From assembly GCF_014205055.1 (NCBI RefSeq), contig NZ_JACHMS010000001.1, forward strand, positions 7,778,501 to 7,842,500: a stretch of 64,000 nucleotides of DNA. Reading direction: 5' to 3'. The notes under the pieces are model-generated. The model worked only from the letters and a program-made list of their open reading frames with translations. It was not told where the DNA came from and did not search any database. Every line of letters begins with the position of its first letter. The stretch's first letter is position 1. Made by a program: the position numbers and the translations under genes. Positions 9,396 to 16,911 of this stretch are shown one piece after another. The DNA is from Streptomyces luteogriseus. GTDB taxonomy: Bacteria; Actinomycetota; Actinomycetes; Streptomycetales; Streptomycetaceae.

Positions 9396-9683
9396 GTGCC
9401 GCAGTCCGAAGACCGTCGTCTGGTCGATCTCGAAGCACGACTCGAGCGGGAGGACCCCCGGTTCACCCGGGCCATGAGAACCGGCCGACCCGCCCGGCCC
9501 CGCGAGTACCGGCGGGCCGGAGCCTGGTGGGGGCTGGGGCTCGGCTTCGTCGTGCTGGGCACCGGCATCGTCCTGGCGCAGGGGCTGCTCATCGCGGGCG
9601 GGCTCGTCCTCGTCGGCATGGCGGCGCAGCTGGCCGATCCGGACCCGGCCCGCATGACGCACCGGGGGTTCGGACGGCGCTGA
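9396..9683 (+). CDS. DUF3040 small membrane protein
   Basis: The product is 95 residues from the GTG at 9396, which follows GGAAGGAG at good spacing; the frame continues upstream without a better start. The N-terminus (PQSEDRRLVDLEARLEREDP, then RFTRAMRTG) is the DUF3040 signature, in which a short helical segment precedes the membrane. Two hydrophobic segments follow (AWWGLGLGFVVLGTGIVLA and LLIAGGLVLVGMAAQ). DUF3040 proteins are common in actinomycetes and have no assigned function. A hairpin follows at 9691-9723. I see no operon partner, so no specific role can be given. Confidence 0.85.
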   Translation: MPQSEDRRLVDLEARLEREDPRFTRAMRTGRPARPREYRRAGAWWGLGLGFVVLGTGIVLAQGLLIAGGLVLVGMAAQLADPDPARMTHRGFGRR

Positions 9684-9690
9684 CGGGGGC

Positions 9691-9723
9691 GGTCCGGCGG
9701 GTCCCTCCGGGGCCGGCCGGACC
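9691..9723. terminator. Hairpin downstream of the DUF3040 gene
   Basis: GGTCCGGC (9691-9698) pairs exactly with GCCGGACC (9716-9723). It begins 8 bp past the DUF3040 stop and lacks a U-tract, so it is a candidate terminator only. Confidence 0.4.
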
Positions 9724-9878
9724 GTCGCGTTATGCCGCCGTCAGGGTGTCGTCTTAACCCGTGTGCACGCCCCGGATGGTGGGACGGCCCGACTCGACTG
9801 ACGGTGGTTCACGTCGAGGCCGGGTCTCGTGAGCTGGCGAGGCGTCAGCTGCCCGGCTCGCGACGAAAGGACTCACCG

Positions 9879-10577
9879 ATGCGCTCTGCCCGCATGCTGC
9901 TCGCGACGGCCACTGCCACGGCCGCCCTCGCGATCGCCGCACCCGCCGCATTCGCCGACGCGATGGGTGACGGGGACCACGACACCACTTCCTACAGCAA
10001 GGAGCACCACAAGGACGGCAAGCACCACAAGCCGCACGGCGGGATGCACACGGGTGGCGGAGCGCTGTCCGCGGTGACCGCGGACGACTGGGACTCCTCC
10101 GAGCAGGACAAGGGCGACTGGGGCGGCAAGGGCGACGAAGAGGGCAAGCACGAGGAGCACGGCAAGGACGACGGGCAGGAGAAGGGCTGGGAGGGCAAGC
10201 ACGACAAGCACGGCAAGCCGCACGGTGGGATGCACACCGGCGGCGGTGCGCTGGCCTCCGTGAACTCCGACGACTGGGAGGGCTCCAAGTACGACCCGGA
10301 CACCTACAAGGACGGCGAGGACGACTGGGGCGGCAAGCAGGAAGAGGGCGGCTCCGGCGAGAAGGGCGACTGGGGCGGCAAGCAGGAAGAAGGGGGCAAG
10401 CACGACAAGGGCTCCTGGGAGGGCAAGCACGAGAAGCCGCGCGGTGGCATGCACACCGGTGGCGGCGGCCTGGCCTCCGCTCCGGGCGTGACCGCCGGTG
10501 GTCTGGCGGTGCTGGCGGTGGCCGGCACCGGTCTGTTCGCGCTGCGTCGTCAGAAGGCCTCGCAGGGCGCCGTGTGA
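9879..10577 (+). CDS. Secreted His/Gly/Lys repeat protein, probable class F sortase substrate
   Basis: The product is 232 residues from the ATG at 9879 (AAAGG upstream). Residues 1-26 form a Sec signal peptide ending AFADA. The mature part is very hydrophilic, rich in K, H, D, E and G. It contains three copies of KP[H/R]GGMHTGGG, with HTGGG at about 57-61, 119-123 and 192-196, and several DWGGK stretches. The last copy comes just before a hydrophobic helix (about 204-222) and a positive tail (LRRQK), which is the layout of a cell-wall sorting signal although no LPXTG or LAXTG motif exists. A class F sortase gene starts 116 bp downstream. Its role may be wall display or metal/water binding; the function is unknown. 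Confidence 0.75.
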   Translation: MRSARMLLATATATAALAIAAPAAFADAMGDGDHDTTSYSKEHHKDGKHHKPHGGMHTGGGALSAVTADDWDSSEQDKGDWGGKGDEEGKHEEHGKDDGQEKGWEGKHDKHGKPHGGMHTGGGALASVNSDDWEGSKYDPDTYKDGEDDWGGKQEEGGSGEKGDWGGKQEEGGKHDKGSWEGKHEKPRGGMHTGGGGLASAPGVTAGGLAVLAVAGTGLFALRRQKASQGAV

Positions 10578-10693
10578 CCGGTGCCTGACCCCATGGCAGC
10601 CGTGGCCGCCGCACGTGCCCCGCACGTCGCGGCGGCCCGGCTCGTCCTCCCGCGTGCCGTGCCCGCTGCCGTGCCTGAATGAGGTGGTCCTTG

Positions 10694-11407
10694 ATGGCAG
10701 CCAGTCCCTCCGCTCTTTCCGACCTCGGCCCCGCCCCGTCGAAGCGGCGGTTCCGCCGCGTGGTGACGGTGCTCTGGGTGGTGGCCGCACTCGTCCTGAC
10801 CGTGAACCTGGTCGGCGGCCGCGGTGGGTCGCCGGACTCCGCCGGCCCGCCGCACGCGCCGCCCGCCGTGGCCGCCGCCTCGGCCGTGCCCGACCTGCCC
10901 GACACGCCGTCCACGTCCGCGGCGCCCCACCGGTCCGGCGCGTCCGGCCCTCATCTGCCGCGGTCCCGGCCGGTGCGTCTGCTCATCCCCAAGATCTCGG
11001 TCGACGCGCCCTTCACCGCTCTCGCCATCAACGACTTCGGGCAGCTGGAACCGCCGCCGGCGGAGGACACCAACCTGGTCGGCTGGTACGCCAAGGGCCA
11101 CACGCCCGGGGAGTCCGGCACCGCGATCATCGCCGGGCACGTGGACACCGCGACCGCCCCGGCCGTGTTCGCCGGACTCAACGCGCTGAAGAAGGGCGAC
11201 CGGTTCCAGGTGGCGCGGGCCGACGGCAGCAAGGCGACCTTCGCCGTCGACGCCGTCGAGTCGTTCGAGAAGGACGCCTTCCCCAGCGACCGCGTCTACG
11301 GCGACACACCGAGGGCCCAGGTCCGGCTCATCACCTGCTCCGGCTCCTACGACCGTCGGGCCCGGGACTACACCGAGAACCTGGTCGTCTTCGCCCACCT
11401 CGTCTGA
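10694..11407 (+). CDS. Class F sortase
   Basis: The product is 237 residues. I chose the ATG at 10694 over 10679 because GAGGTGG sits 6 bases before it. A membrane anchor (about 22-40) is followed by a Pro/Ala-rich linker and the sortase beta-barrel from about residue 92 (VRLLIPKISVDAPF). Catalytic residues are H149 (IIAGHVDT) and C215 (RLITCSGS), with arginines nearby in YDRRARDY. Short size, the early DFGQLEPPP loop and the TCSGSYD motif fit actinobacterial class F rather than class E. Sortases cleave a surface-protein signal and attach it to the wall. The only candidate substrate nearby is the repeat protein just upstream. Confidence 0.9.
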   Translation: MAASPSALSDLGPAPSKRRFRRVVTVLWVVAALVLTVNLVGGRGGSPDSAGPPHAPPAVAAASAVPDLPDTPSTSAAPHRSGASGPHLPRSRPVRLLIPKISVDAPFTALAINDFGQLEPPPAEDTNLVGWYAKGHTPGESGTAIIAGHVDTATAPAVFAGLNALKKGDRFQVARADGSKATFAVDAVESFEKDAFPSDRVYGDTPRAQVRLITCSGSYDRRARDYTENLVVFAHLV

Positions 11408-11494
11408 CTTTCCGGCGCCCGGGCCTGACTTGGTGTTTTACAGTGACACCCACCAGTTCAGGCGACTGTGGGACCTGTGAGGGATTCGCGAACC

Positions 11495-13393
11495 ATGACG
11501 ACCGAAACGTTTGAGTTCCAGGTAGAGGCGCGTCAGCTGCTCCAGCTGATGATCCACTCGGTCTACTCGAACAAGGATGTCTTCCTGAGGGAGCTCGTCT
11601 CCAACGCCTCCGACGCGCTCGACAAGCTGCGTCTGGAGAAGCTGCGGGACGACTCCCTCGACGCCGACGTGTCGGACCTGCACATCGAGCTCGACATCGA
11701 CAAGGAGGCCCGCACCCTCACCGTGCGGGACAACGGCATCGGCATGTCGTACGACGAGGTCGGGCAGCTCATCGGCACCATCGCCAACTCGGGGACCGCC
11801 ACGTTCCTGAAGGAGCTGAAGGAGGCCAAGGACGCGGGCGGGGCCGAGGGGCTCATCGGCCAGTTCGGGGTTGGCTTCTACTCCGGCTTCATGGCGGCGG
11901 ACGAGGTGACGCTGGTGACCCGGCGCGCCGGGGAGGGCCAGGGGACCCGCTGGACGTCGCGCGGCGAGGCCACGTACACGCTGGAGAGGGTCGACGACGC
12001 GCCGCAGGGCACCTCCGTCACGCTCCACCTCAAGCCCGCCGACCCCGAGAACCAGCTGCACGACTACACCTCCGAGTGGACGATCCGGGAGATCGTCAAG
12101 CGCTACTCGGACTTCATCACCTGGCCGATCCGGATGGTCCCGGAGGCGAAGGACGGTGAGAGCGCGCCCGAGCCCGAGACGCTGAACTCCATGAAGGCCC
12201 TGTGGGCGCGCTCGCGCGACGAGGTGTCCGACGACGAGTACCACGAGCTGTACAAGCACATCAGCCACGACTGGCGCGAGCCGCTGGAGACGATCCGGCT
12301 CCAGGCCGAGGGCACCTTCGAGTACCAGGCCCTGCTCTTCGTCCCCTCGCACGCCCCGCACGACCTGTTCACGCGGGACTTCAAGCGAGGCGTCCAGCTC
12401 TATGTGAAGCGCGTCTTCATCATGGACGACTGCGAGGCGTTGCTGCCGCCCTACCTCCGCTTCGTCAAGGGCGTCGTCGACGCGCAGGACCTCTCGCTCA
12501 ACGTCTCCCGCGAGATCCTCCAGCAGGACCGGCACATCCGGATGATGCAGCGCCGGCTGACCAAGAAGGTGCTCTCCACGGTCAAGGAGATCAAGACCAA
12601 GGACGCCGACCGCTACGCCACGTTCTGGCGCGAGTTCGGCACGGCCCTGAAGGAGGGCCTGGTCACCGACTCCGAGAACCGCGACGCCATCCTCGCCGTC
12701 TCCTCGTTCGCGACCACGCACTCCGCCGACGAGCCGACCACGCTCGCGCAGTACGTGGAGCGGATGAAGGACGGCCAGGAGGACATCTGGTTCATCACCG
12801 GCGAGTCCCGGCAGAGCATCGAGAACTCCCCGCACATGGAGGCGTTCCGGGACAAGGGCATCGAGGTGCTGCTGCTCACCGACGCCGTCGACGAGGTCTG
12901 GGTCGACGCCGTCGGCGAGTTCCAGGGCAAGAAGCTCCGGTCCGTCGCCAAGGGCGAGATCGACCTCGACGCCGAGGGCGAGGAGAAGGCCGGCGAGGAG
13001 CGGGAGAAGCAGGCCGAGGAGTACGCCGGGCTGCTCGGCTGGATGCAGGAGCGGCTCGACGAGGACATCAAGGAGGTCCGCCTCTCCACGCGGCTCACGA
13101 TCTCCCCGGCCTGCGTCGTCTCGGACGCGCACGACCTGACTCCGGCCCTGGAGAACATGTACCGGGCGATGGGCCAGGAGGTGCCGCGCACCAAGCGGAT
13201 CCTGGAGCTCAACCCCGGCCACCCGCTGGTGAAGGGCCTGCACGAGGCGTACCGGGCGAGCGAGGACCGTTCGGAGCTCGCCGAGTCCGCCGAGCTGCTG
13301 CACGCCCTGGCGGTGCTCGCCGAGGGCGGCCAGCCCAAGGACCCGGCGCGCTTCGTCAGGCTCGTGGCGGACCGCCTGGAGCGGACGCTGTAG
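11495..13393 (+). CDS. htpG: Molecular chaperone HtpG (bacterial Hsp90)
   Basis: The product is 632 residues, standard for HtpG. The ATG at 11495 gives [20 protein letters not shown]; the open frame extends 9 codons further, but without family similarity. The GHKL ATPase motifs are intact: [36 protein letters not shown] and [12 protein letters not shown]. The middle domain carries [20 protein letters not shown]. It refolds and remodels client proteins in the cytoplasm using ATP. The gene stands alone, converging on tatA 13 bp away. I could not see a clear heat-shock operator upstream; a weak imperfect inverted repeat lies near 11430-11456. Confidence 0.97.
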
Positions 13394-13405
13394 TCAGGGT
13401 GAGGA

Positions 13406-13657
13406 TCAGGGGTGGTCCGGGGCGCCCGCCGGCCGGGCACCGGGCGGGGTGGTGCCGGTGCCCGGCGGGACGACCTCGCCCTGGACCACCCGCGGCGCGG
13501 GGGCCGTCCCGGCCTCCTCGTCCTTCGCCGCGCGGGCCTCGGCCTTGAGGATGCGGGCCGCCTTGCCGGCCGAGCGGGTCAGCTCGGGGAGCTTCTTCAT
13601 CCCGATGACGGCTATGACGACGATGAGAATGATCGCGAGCTCGCTCAGTCCGAACAT
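13406..13657 (-). CDS. tatA: TatA-family twin-arginine translocase subunit (solitary)
   Basis: The product is 83 residues from the ATG at 13657 (AGGACA upstream). It has the TatA/B layout: one N-terminal membrane helix (about 3-20, LSELAIILIVVIAVIGM), the hinge KKLPELTRSAGKAARILKAE forming the amphipathic helix, then a charged, Pro-rich tail. TatA oligomers form the pore for folded proteins. TatC and TatB are not nearby. Its start overlaps the end of the upstream membrane-protein gene by 13 bp, so the two are probably cotranscribed. An 11-bp hairpin inside its 3' end (13432-13442 with 13456-13466) could end transcription from htpG. Whether it is the main TatA or a paralog cannot be told here. 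Confidence 0.85.
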   Translation of the reverse strand: MFGLSELAIILIVVIAVIGMKKLPELTRSAGKAARILKAEARAAKDEEAGTAPAPRVVQGEVVPPGTGTTPPGARPAGAPDHP

Positions 13658-14310
13658 GGTGTCCTGTCCTCTCTCGCCCGGGCCGGGCACGGCGTGAGCG
13701 TATCGGGCGGGGAGCACGGTGTGATCGCCGTCCCGGGATGCGGTCCCAGATGACGGCGCAGGTGCGGCAGGATGCCGCGGTCGAGCAGTTCCTGCCGCCA
13801 GACCAGCCGGGCGTGCTCCACCTGGTCGGCGGCCGGGGGCACACCGCGCCGGCGCAGGGCCGTGTGCAGCACGTCGGCCAGGGTGACGAGGCCGGTCACG
13901 GCCGCCGCGAGCGCCAGGGTCCAGCCGGCCGCGACGAGCGACCCGGGCAGCGGGCCGACGGCGCCGGCGACGTGGAGCAGAGCGCCGGTCAGGAGCAGCG
14001 CCACGGCGGACGTGCCCGCCACGAGCGGCGTGAGCACCGCGAGGGCCGGCAGCAGACTGCCCGCGCCGAGCAGGCTCCGCGTCTCCTGCCGGGCGGCCCT
14101 GCGCACGGCCAGGTAGGAGCGGTACGGCCGCTCGGCCGCCGCCGCGATGTCGTCGGCGTGGGCGAGTGCGTGGGCGCGCAGGTGCGCCGCCGCCCGGCCG
14201 GTCGGGTCGGCGCCCAGGGCGCCACGGATGTCCGCGGTGCCCAGCGCGTGGTGCAGTACGGCTTCGAAGTCCGCGCGGTCGTCCGGGCGGAGGCGGGACG
14301 GGTCGGCCAC
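13645..14310 (-). CDS. Membrane protein of unknown function
   Basis: The product is 221 residues from the GTG at 14310, which has GGGAG 6 bases upstream; the frame stays open further but without a better site. The N-terminal half is soluble and acidic/alanine-rich (RPDDRADFEAVLHHALG, then HLRAHALAHADDIAAAAERPY). Two long hydrophobic stretches follow, at about 101-131 and 135-163. The C-terminal part is Arg-rich (LVWRQELLDRGILPHLRRHL). I do not recognise a family. The stop overlaps the start of tatA, so the two are probably translated together. A role in Tat-linked export or envelope stress is only a guess from that link. Confidence 0.7.
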   Translation of the reverse strand: MADPSRLRPDDRADFEAVLHHALGTADIRGALGADPTGRAAAHLRAHALAHADDIAAAAERPYRSYLAVRRAARQETRSLLGAGSLLPALAVLTPLVAGTSAVALLLTGALLHVAGAVGPLPGSLVAAGWTLALAAAVTGLVTLADVLHTALRRRGVPPAADQVEHARLVWRQELLDRGILPHLRRHLGPHPGTAITPCSPPDTLTPCPARAREDRTPCSD

Positions 14311-14337
14311 ATGGTCTCCCGGTCGGTTGCTGGGGCG

Positions 14338-14375
14338 GCCGCCGGGCCCGGCCACACGCGGTCGGGCCCGGCGGC
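14338..14375. terminator. Strong hairpin downstream of terD
   Basis: A perfect 13-bp stem joins 14338-14350 (GCCGCCGGGCCCG) to 14363-14375 (CGGGCCCGGCGGC) across a 12-base loop. It lies 15 bp beyond the terD stop and just upstream of the next minus-strand gene, so it probably ends terD transcription. Confidence 0.65.
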
Positions 14376-14389
14376 GCGGTCGGTCCGGG

Positions 14390-14965
14390 TCAGACGTTGA
14401 CGCCGAAATCGGAGGCGATGCCGGCCAGGCCCGAGGCGTAGCCCTGGCCGACGGCGCGGAACTTCCACTCGGTGCCGTGCCGGTAGAGCTCGCCGAAGAC
14501 CATCGCCGTCTCGGTGGAGGCGTCCTCGGACAAGTCGTAGCGGGCGATCTCCTGGCCGCCCGCCTGGTTGACGACCCGGATGAAGGCGTTGCGGACCTGC
14601 CCGAAGCTCTGGCCGCGGTTCTCGGCGTCGTGGATGGACACCGGGAACACGATCTTCTCGATCTCGGCGGGCACGGCGGCGAGGTTCACCTTGACGGACT
14701 CGTCGTCGCCCTCGCCCTCACCGGTGAGGTTGTCGCCGGTGTGCTCGACCGAACCGTCCGGGCTCTTGAGCTGGTTGTAGAAGACGAAGTGCTGGTCCGA
14801 CGGAACCTTGCCGGAGGCGTCGAGGAGCAGGGCGGAAGCGTCGAGGTCGTAGTCGGTGCCGGTGGTCGTGCGCACGTCCCAGCCCAGGCCGACCAGGACG
14901 GCGGTGAGGCCGGGCGCCTCCTTGCTGAGCGAGACGTTGCCGCCCTTGGACAGGGAAACTCCCAC
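14390..14965 (-). CDS. terD: TerD-family calcium-binding stress protein
   Basis: The product is 191 residues from the ATG at 14965, with AAGGAG upstream. It starts MGVSLSKGGNVSLSKEAP, the TerD signature, and contains WDVRTTTGTDYDLDASALLL and the acidic calcium loops DNLTGEGEGDDESVKVNL. The C-terminal motif YRHGTEWKFRAVGQGY is also typical. TerD-family proteins bind calcium and act in tellurite, oxidative and developmental stress responses; Streptomyces carry many copies. It stands alone here, without terABC. It is divergent from the BlaI gene, and a BlaI-type operator lies in the shared upstream region (15018-15033), so it may be co-controlled. Confidence 0.93.
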   Translation of the reverse strand: MGVSLSKGGNVSLSKEAPGLTAVLVGLGWDVRTTTGTDYDLDASALLLDASGKVPSDQHFVFYNQLKSPDGSVEHTGDNLTGEGEGDDESVKVNLAAVPAEIEKIVFPVSIHDAENRGQSFGQVRNAFIRVVNQAGGQEIARYDLSEDASTETAMVFGELYRHGTEWKFRAVGQGYASGLAGIASDFGVNV

Positions 14966-15017
14966 GGGATACTCCTTCTTGAGCGCTTGACGCGTGCGGT
15001 GCGGATGCCACTCCGAA

Positions 15018-15033
15018 TCTACAGCAATGTAGA
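15018..15033. promoter_or_regulatory. BlaI/MecI-type operator (TACA/TGTA palindrome)
   Basis: TCTACAGCAATGTAGA is a perfect inverted repeat with the TACA/TGTA half-sites known for BlaI/MecI repressors. It lies between divergent terD (start 14965) and the BlaI-family gene (start 15110). Autoregulation is the likely role. TATACG at about 15060-15065 may be the -10 of the blaI promoter. Confidence 0.75.
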
Positions 15034-15109
15034 AGTAGGCGGGATGGGGCCGGCGGATCTATACGATGTCCGCAAGGGCAACGCAGGGCGGCGAAAGCGA
15101 GGCAGGGCG

Positions 15110-15496
15110 GTGACGGATCCCGGGCAGCGTCCCCGGCGGGGACAGGGTGAGCTGGAGGCGCTGGTGCTGTCGGCGCTGCGGGAGGCGGACGGCCCCGCCA
15201 CGGCCGGCTGGGTGCAGGAACGCCTCGGCGGCGACCTCGCGTACACGACGGTGATCACGATCCTGACCCGGCTCCTGGGCAAGGGCGCGGTCACCCGGGA
15301 GCGGGTCGGCCGGTCCTTCGCCTGGACACCGGACTCGGACCAGGCGGGCCTGGCCGCCCGGAAGATGCGCAAGGTGCTGGACGCCGAGAGCGACCGCGGG
15401 GCCGTACTGGCCAGCTTCGTCACCGGCCTCGGCCCCGACGAGGAGCGGCTGCTGCGCGATCTGCTGGATCAGGCCCGGGGCGAAGGGGAAGACTGA
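15110..15496 (+). CDS. BlaI/MecI/CopY-family transcriptional repressor
   Basis: The product is 128 residues from the GTG at 15110 (GAGG a few bases upstream); an ATG at 15044 in the same frame would add 22 unusual residues. The winged-helix motifs are clear: GELEALVLSALREADGPATA, VQERLGGDLAYTTVITILTR, LLGKGAVTRERVGRSFAW. The C-terminal dimerisation helices follow (FVTGLGPDEERLLRDLLDQA). Such repressors are released when a membrane M56 protease cleaves them. The M56 gene follows after 6 bp, and the cognate operator-like palindrome lies 77 bp upstream. Confidence 0.92.
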   Translation: MTDPGQRPRRGQGELEALVLSALREADGPATAGWVQERLGGDLAYTTVITILTRLLGKGAVTRERVGRSFAWTPDSDQAGLAARKMRKVLDAESDRGAVLASFVTGLGPDEERLLRDLLDQARGEGED

Positions 15497-15502
15497 CGCC
15501 TC

Positions 15503-16474
15503 ATGGGGGTCTTCGTCTTTCTGCCTCTGATCCTTCCGCTCACGGCCTGGCCGGTCGCACGCCTCGCCGAACAGCATCTGCATCCGCGGACCGCGACCCG
15601 GCTGCTGACGGTGCTGGCCGTGGTGCTGGCGCTGTGCAGCACCGTGTGCCTGGCGCTGGTGATGGTGGTCGGCACCGCCCAACTGCCCGGCAACCCCTTG
15701 CCCGACGGCTGGTCCGACCCCGAGGTGCGGGCGGCGGTGCCCTACGACGAGGTCGTGGGCAAGGCCGCGATTCCCGCGCTGTGCGCGGTGGTGGTGGCCT
15801 GCGCCCGGACGCTGAGGCGGCACGGGCGGGTGCGCCGCCAGGCGCATCTGGCCCTGGCGGGGCTGCGGGGGACGGAGGTGGCGGTGCTGCCCGACGCCGT
15901 GCCCTACGCGTACGCGCTGCCGCCCGGCGGACGCCGGGCCGGGGGTGGGGTGTCGCGGGCCGGCGCCGGGCGCGGCCGGGTCGTGGTGACCACGGCCCTG
16001 CTGGACCGGCTCCGGCCGGGCGAACGGCGGGCGCTGTTCGCCCACGAGCGGGCGCACCTGGCCGCACGCCACGACCGCTTCCTGCTCGCCGTGCAGCTGG
16101 CCGCCCGCGCCAACCCGTTCCTGCGGCCGCTGCGCTCCGCCGTGGCCTACACGGCGGAGCGGTGGGCGGACGAGGAGGCGGCCCGGGCGATCGGCAGCCG
16201 CCGCACCGTGGCGAGGGCGATCGGCACGGCCGCGCTCGTCTCGCGGGGCACCCCGCTGCCCACGCTCGCGGGACTCGCCGCTCCCGGCCCGGTGCCCCGC
16301 CGGGTGGCGGCCCTGCTGGGCCCGGCCCCCGCCGTGCACGACTGGCCGCCGGTGTTCACGGCGGTCGGGCTGGCCGCGTGGTGCGCGGCGGCGGGTACAG
16401 CCGTCTCGGCGATGTCGTCCGCGAACGCGGCCGTGACGATGTTCCTCATCCTGCACGCGGCGACACCGCTCTGA
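15503..16474 (+). CDS. M56-family membrane metallopeptidase (BlaR1-like sensor/protease)
   Basis: The product is 323 residues. The zinc motif HERAH lies at about 181-185 (ALFAHERAHLAARHDRF), with candidate third ligand glutamate in AERWADEEAA. Hydrophobic segments lie near 3-19, 33-57, 87-101 and at the C-terminus. The extracellular penicillin-binding sensor of true BlaR1 is absent, as in most actinobacterial M56 proteins. It likely cleaves or inactivates the BlaI-type repressor encoded 6 bp upstream in response to an envelope signal. The stop codon lies at the first base of a 138-bp tandem repeat array. Confidence 0.9.
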   Translation: MGVFVFLPLILPLTAWPVARLAEQHLHPRTATRLLTVLAVVLALCSTVCLALVMVVGTAQLPGNPLPDGWSDPEVRAAVPYDEVVGKAAIPALCAVVVACARTLRRHGRVRRQAHLALAGLRGTEVAVLPDAVPYAYALPPGGRRAGGGVSRAGAGRGRVVVTTALLDRLRPGERRALFAHERAHLAARHDRFLLAVQLAARANPFLRPLRSAVAYTAERWADEEAARAIGSRRTVARAIGTAALVSRGTPLPTLAGLAAPGPVPRRVAALLGPAPAVHDWPPVFTAVGLAAWCAAAGTAVSAMSSANAAVTMFLILHAATPL

Positions 16475-16825
16475 CCGACGTGTCCGAGCGGCTGGCGCGC
16501 CCTCGGGGGCGCGGGGAACTGCGCGACAAGCCACGATGGCGCCGCACTCGGCAGACAGCGGGAAGTTCCATCCCGGAAGCCGCCGGGGCGTGGCCGCAGC
16601 CCTCCTCGCTGACCGGCGTGCCCGAGCGGCTGGCGCGCCCTCGGGGGCGCGGGGAACTGCGCGACAAGCCACGATGGCGCCGCACTCGGCAGACAGCGGG
16701 AAGTTCCATCCCGGAAGCCGCCGGGGCGTGGCCGCAGCCCTCCTCGCTGACCGGCGTGCCCGAGCGGCGGGCGCGCCCTCGGGGGCGCGGGGAACTGCGC
16801 GACAAGCCATGACGGCGCCGCACCC
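16472..16825. repeat. 138-bp tandem intergenic repeat, about 2.6 copies
   Basis: Three copies begin near 16472, 16610 and 16748 with an exact 138-bp spacing. Copies 1 and 2 are nearly identical; copy 3 decays after about 75 bp. Each contains a hairpin-forming GCGCGCCCTCGGGGGCGCG core (16495-16513 in copy 1) followed by GGGGAACTGCGCGACAAGCC. I know the GGGGAACTGCGCGAC motif as a dispersed intergenic element in Streptomyces genomes. The rest of the gap to 16911 shows no gene. The array separates the M56 gene from the convergent glycosidase gene, so it could act as a terminator cluster. Confidence 0.85.
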
Positions 16826-16911
16826 GGTAGGCAGCAGGAAGTCGACGCGACCGTGCCGCAGCCCGCCTCCACGGCGGACCGCGGCACCAGAAGCAGCCGA
16901 CCTGCGAGGGC

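Noticed and set aside
11408..11494. Heat-shock operator upstream of htpG
   Set aside because: Only a weak TGGTG/CACCA dyad is present; no CIRCE or HAIR sequence could be recognised.
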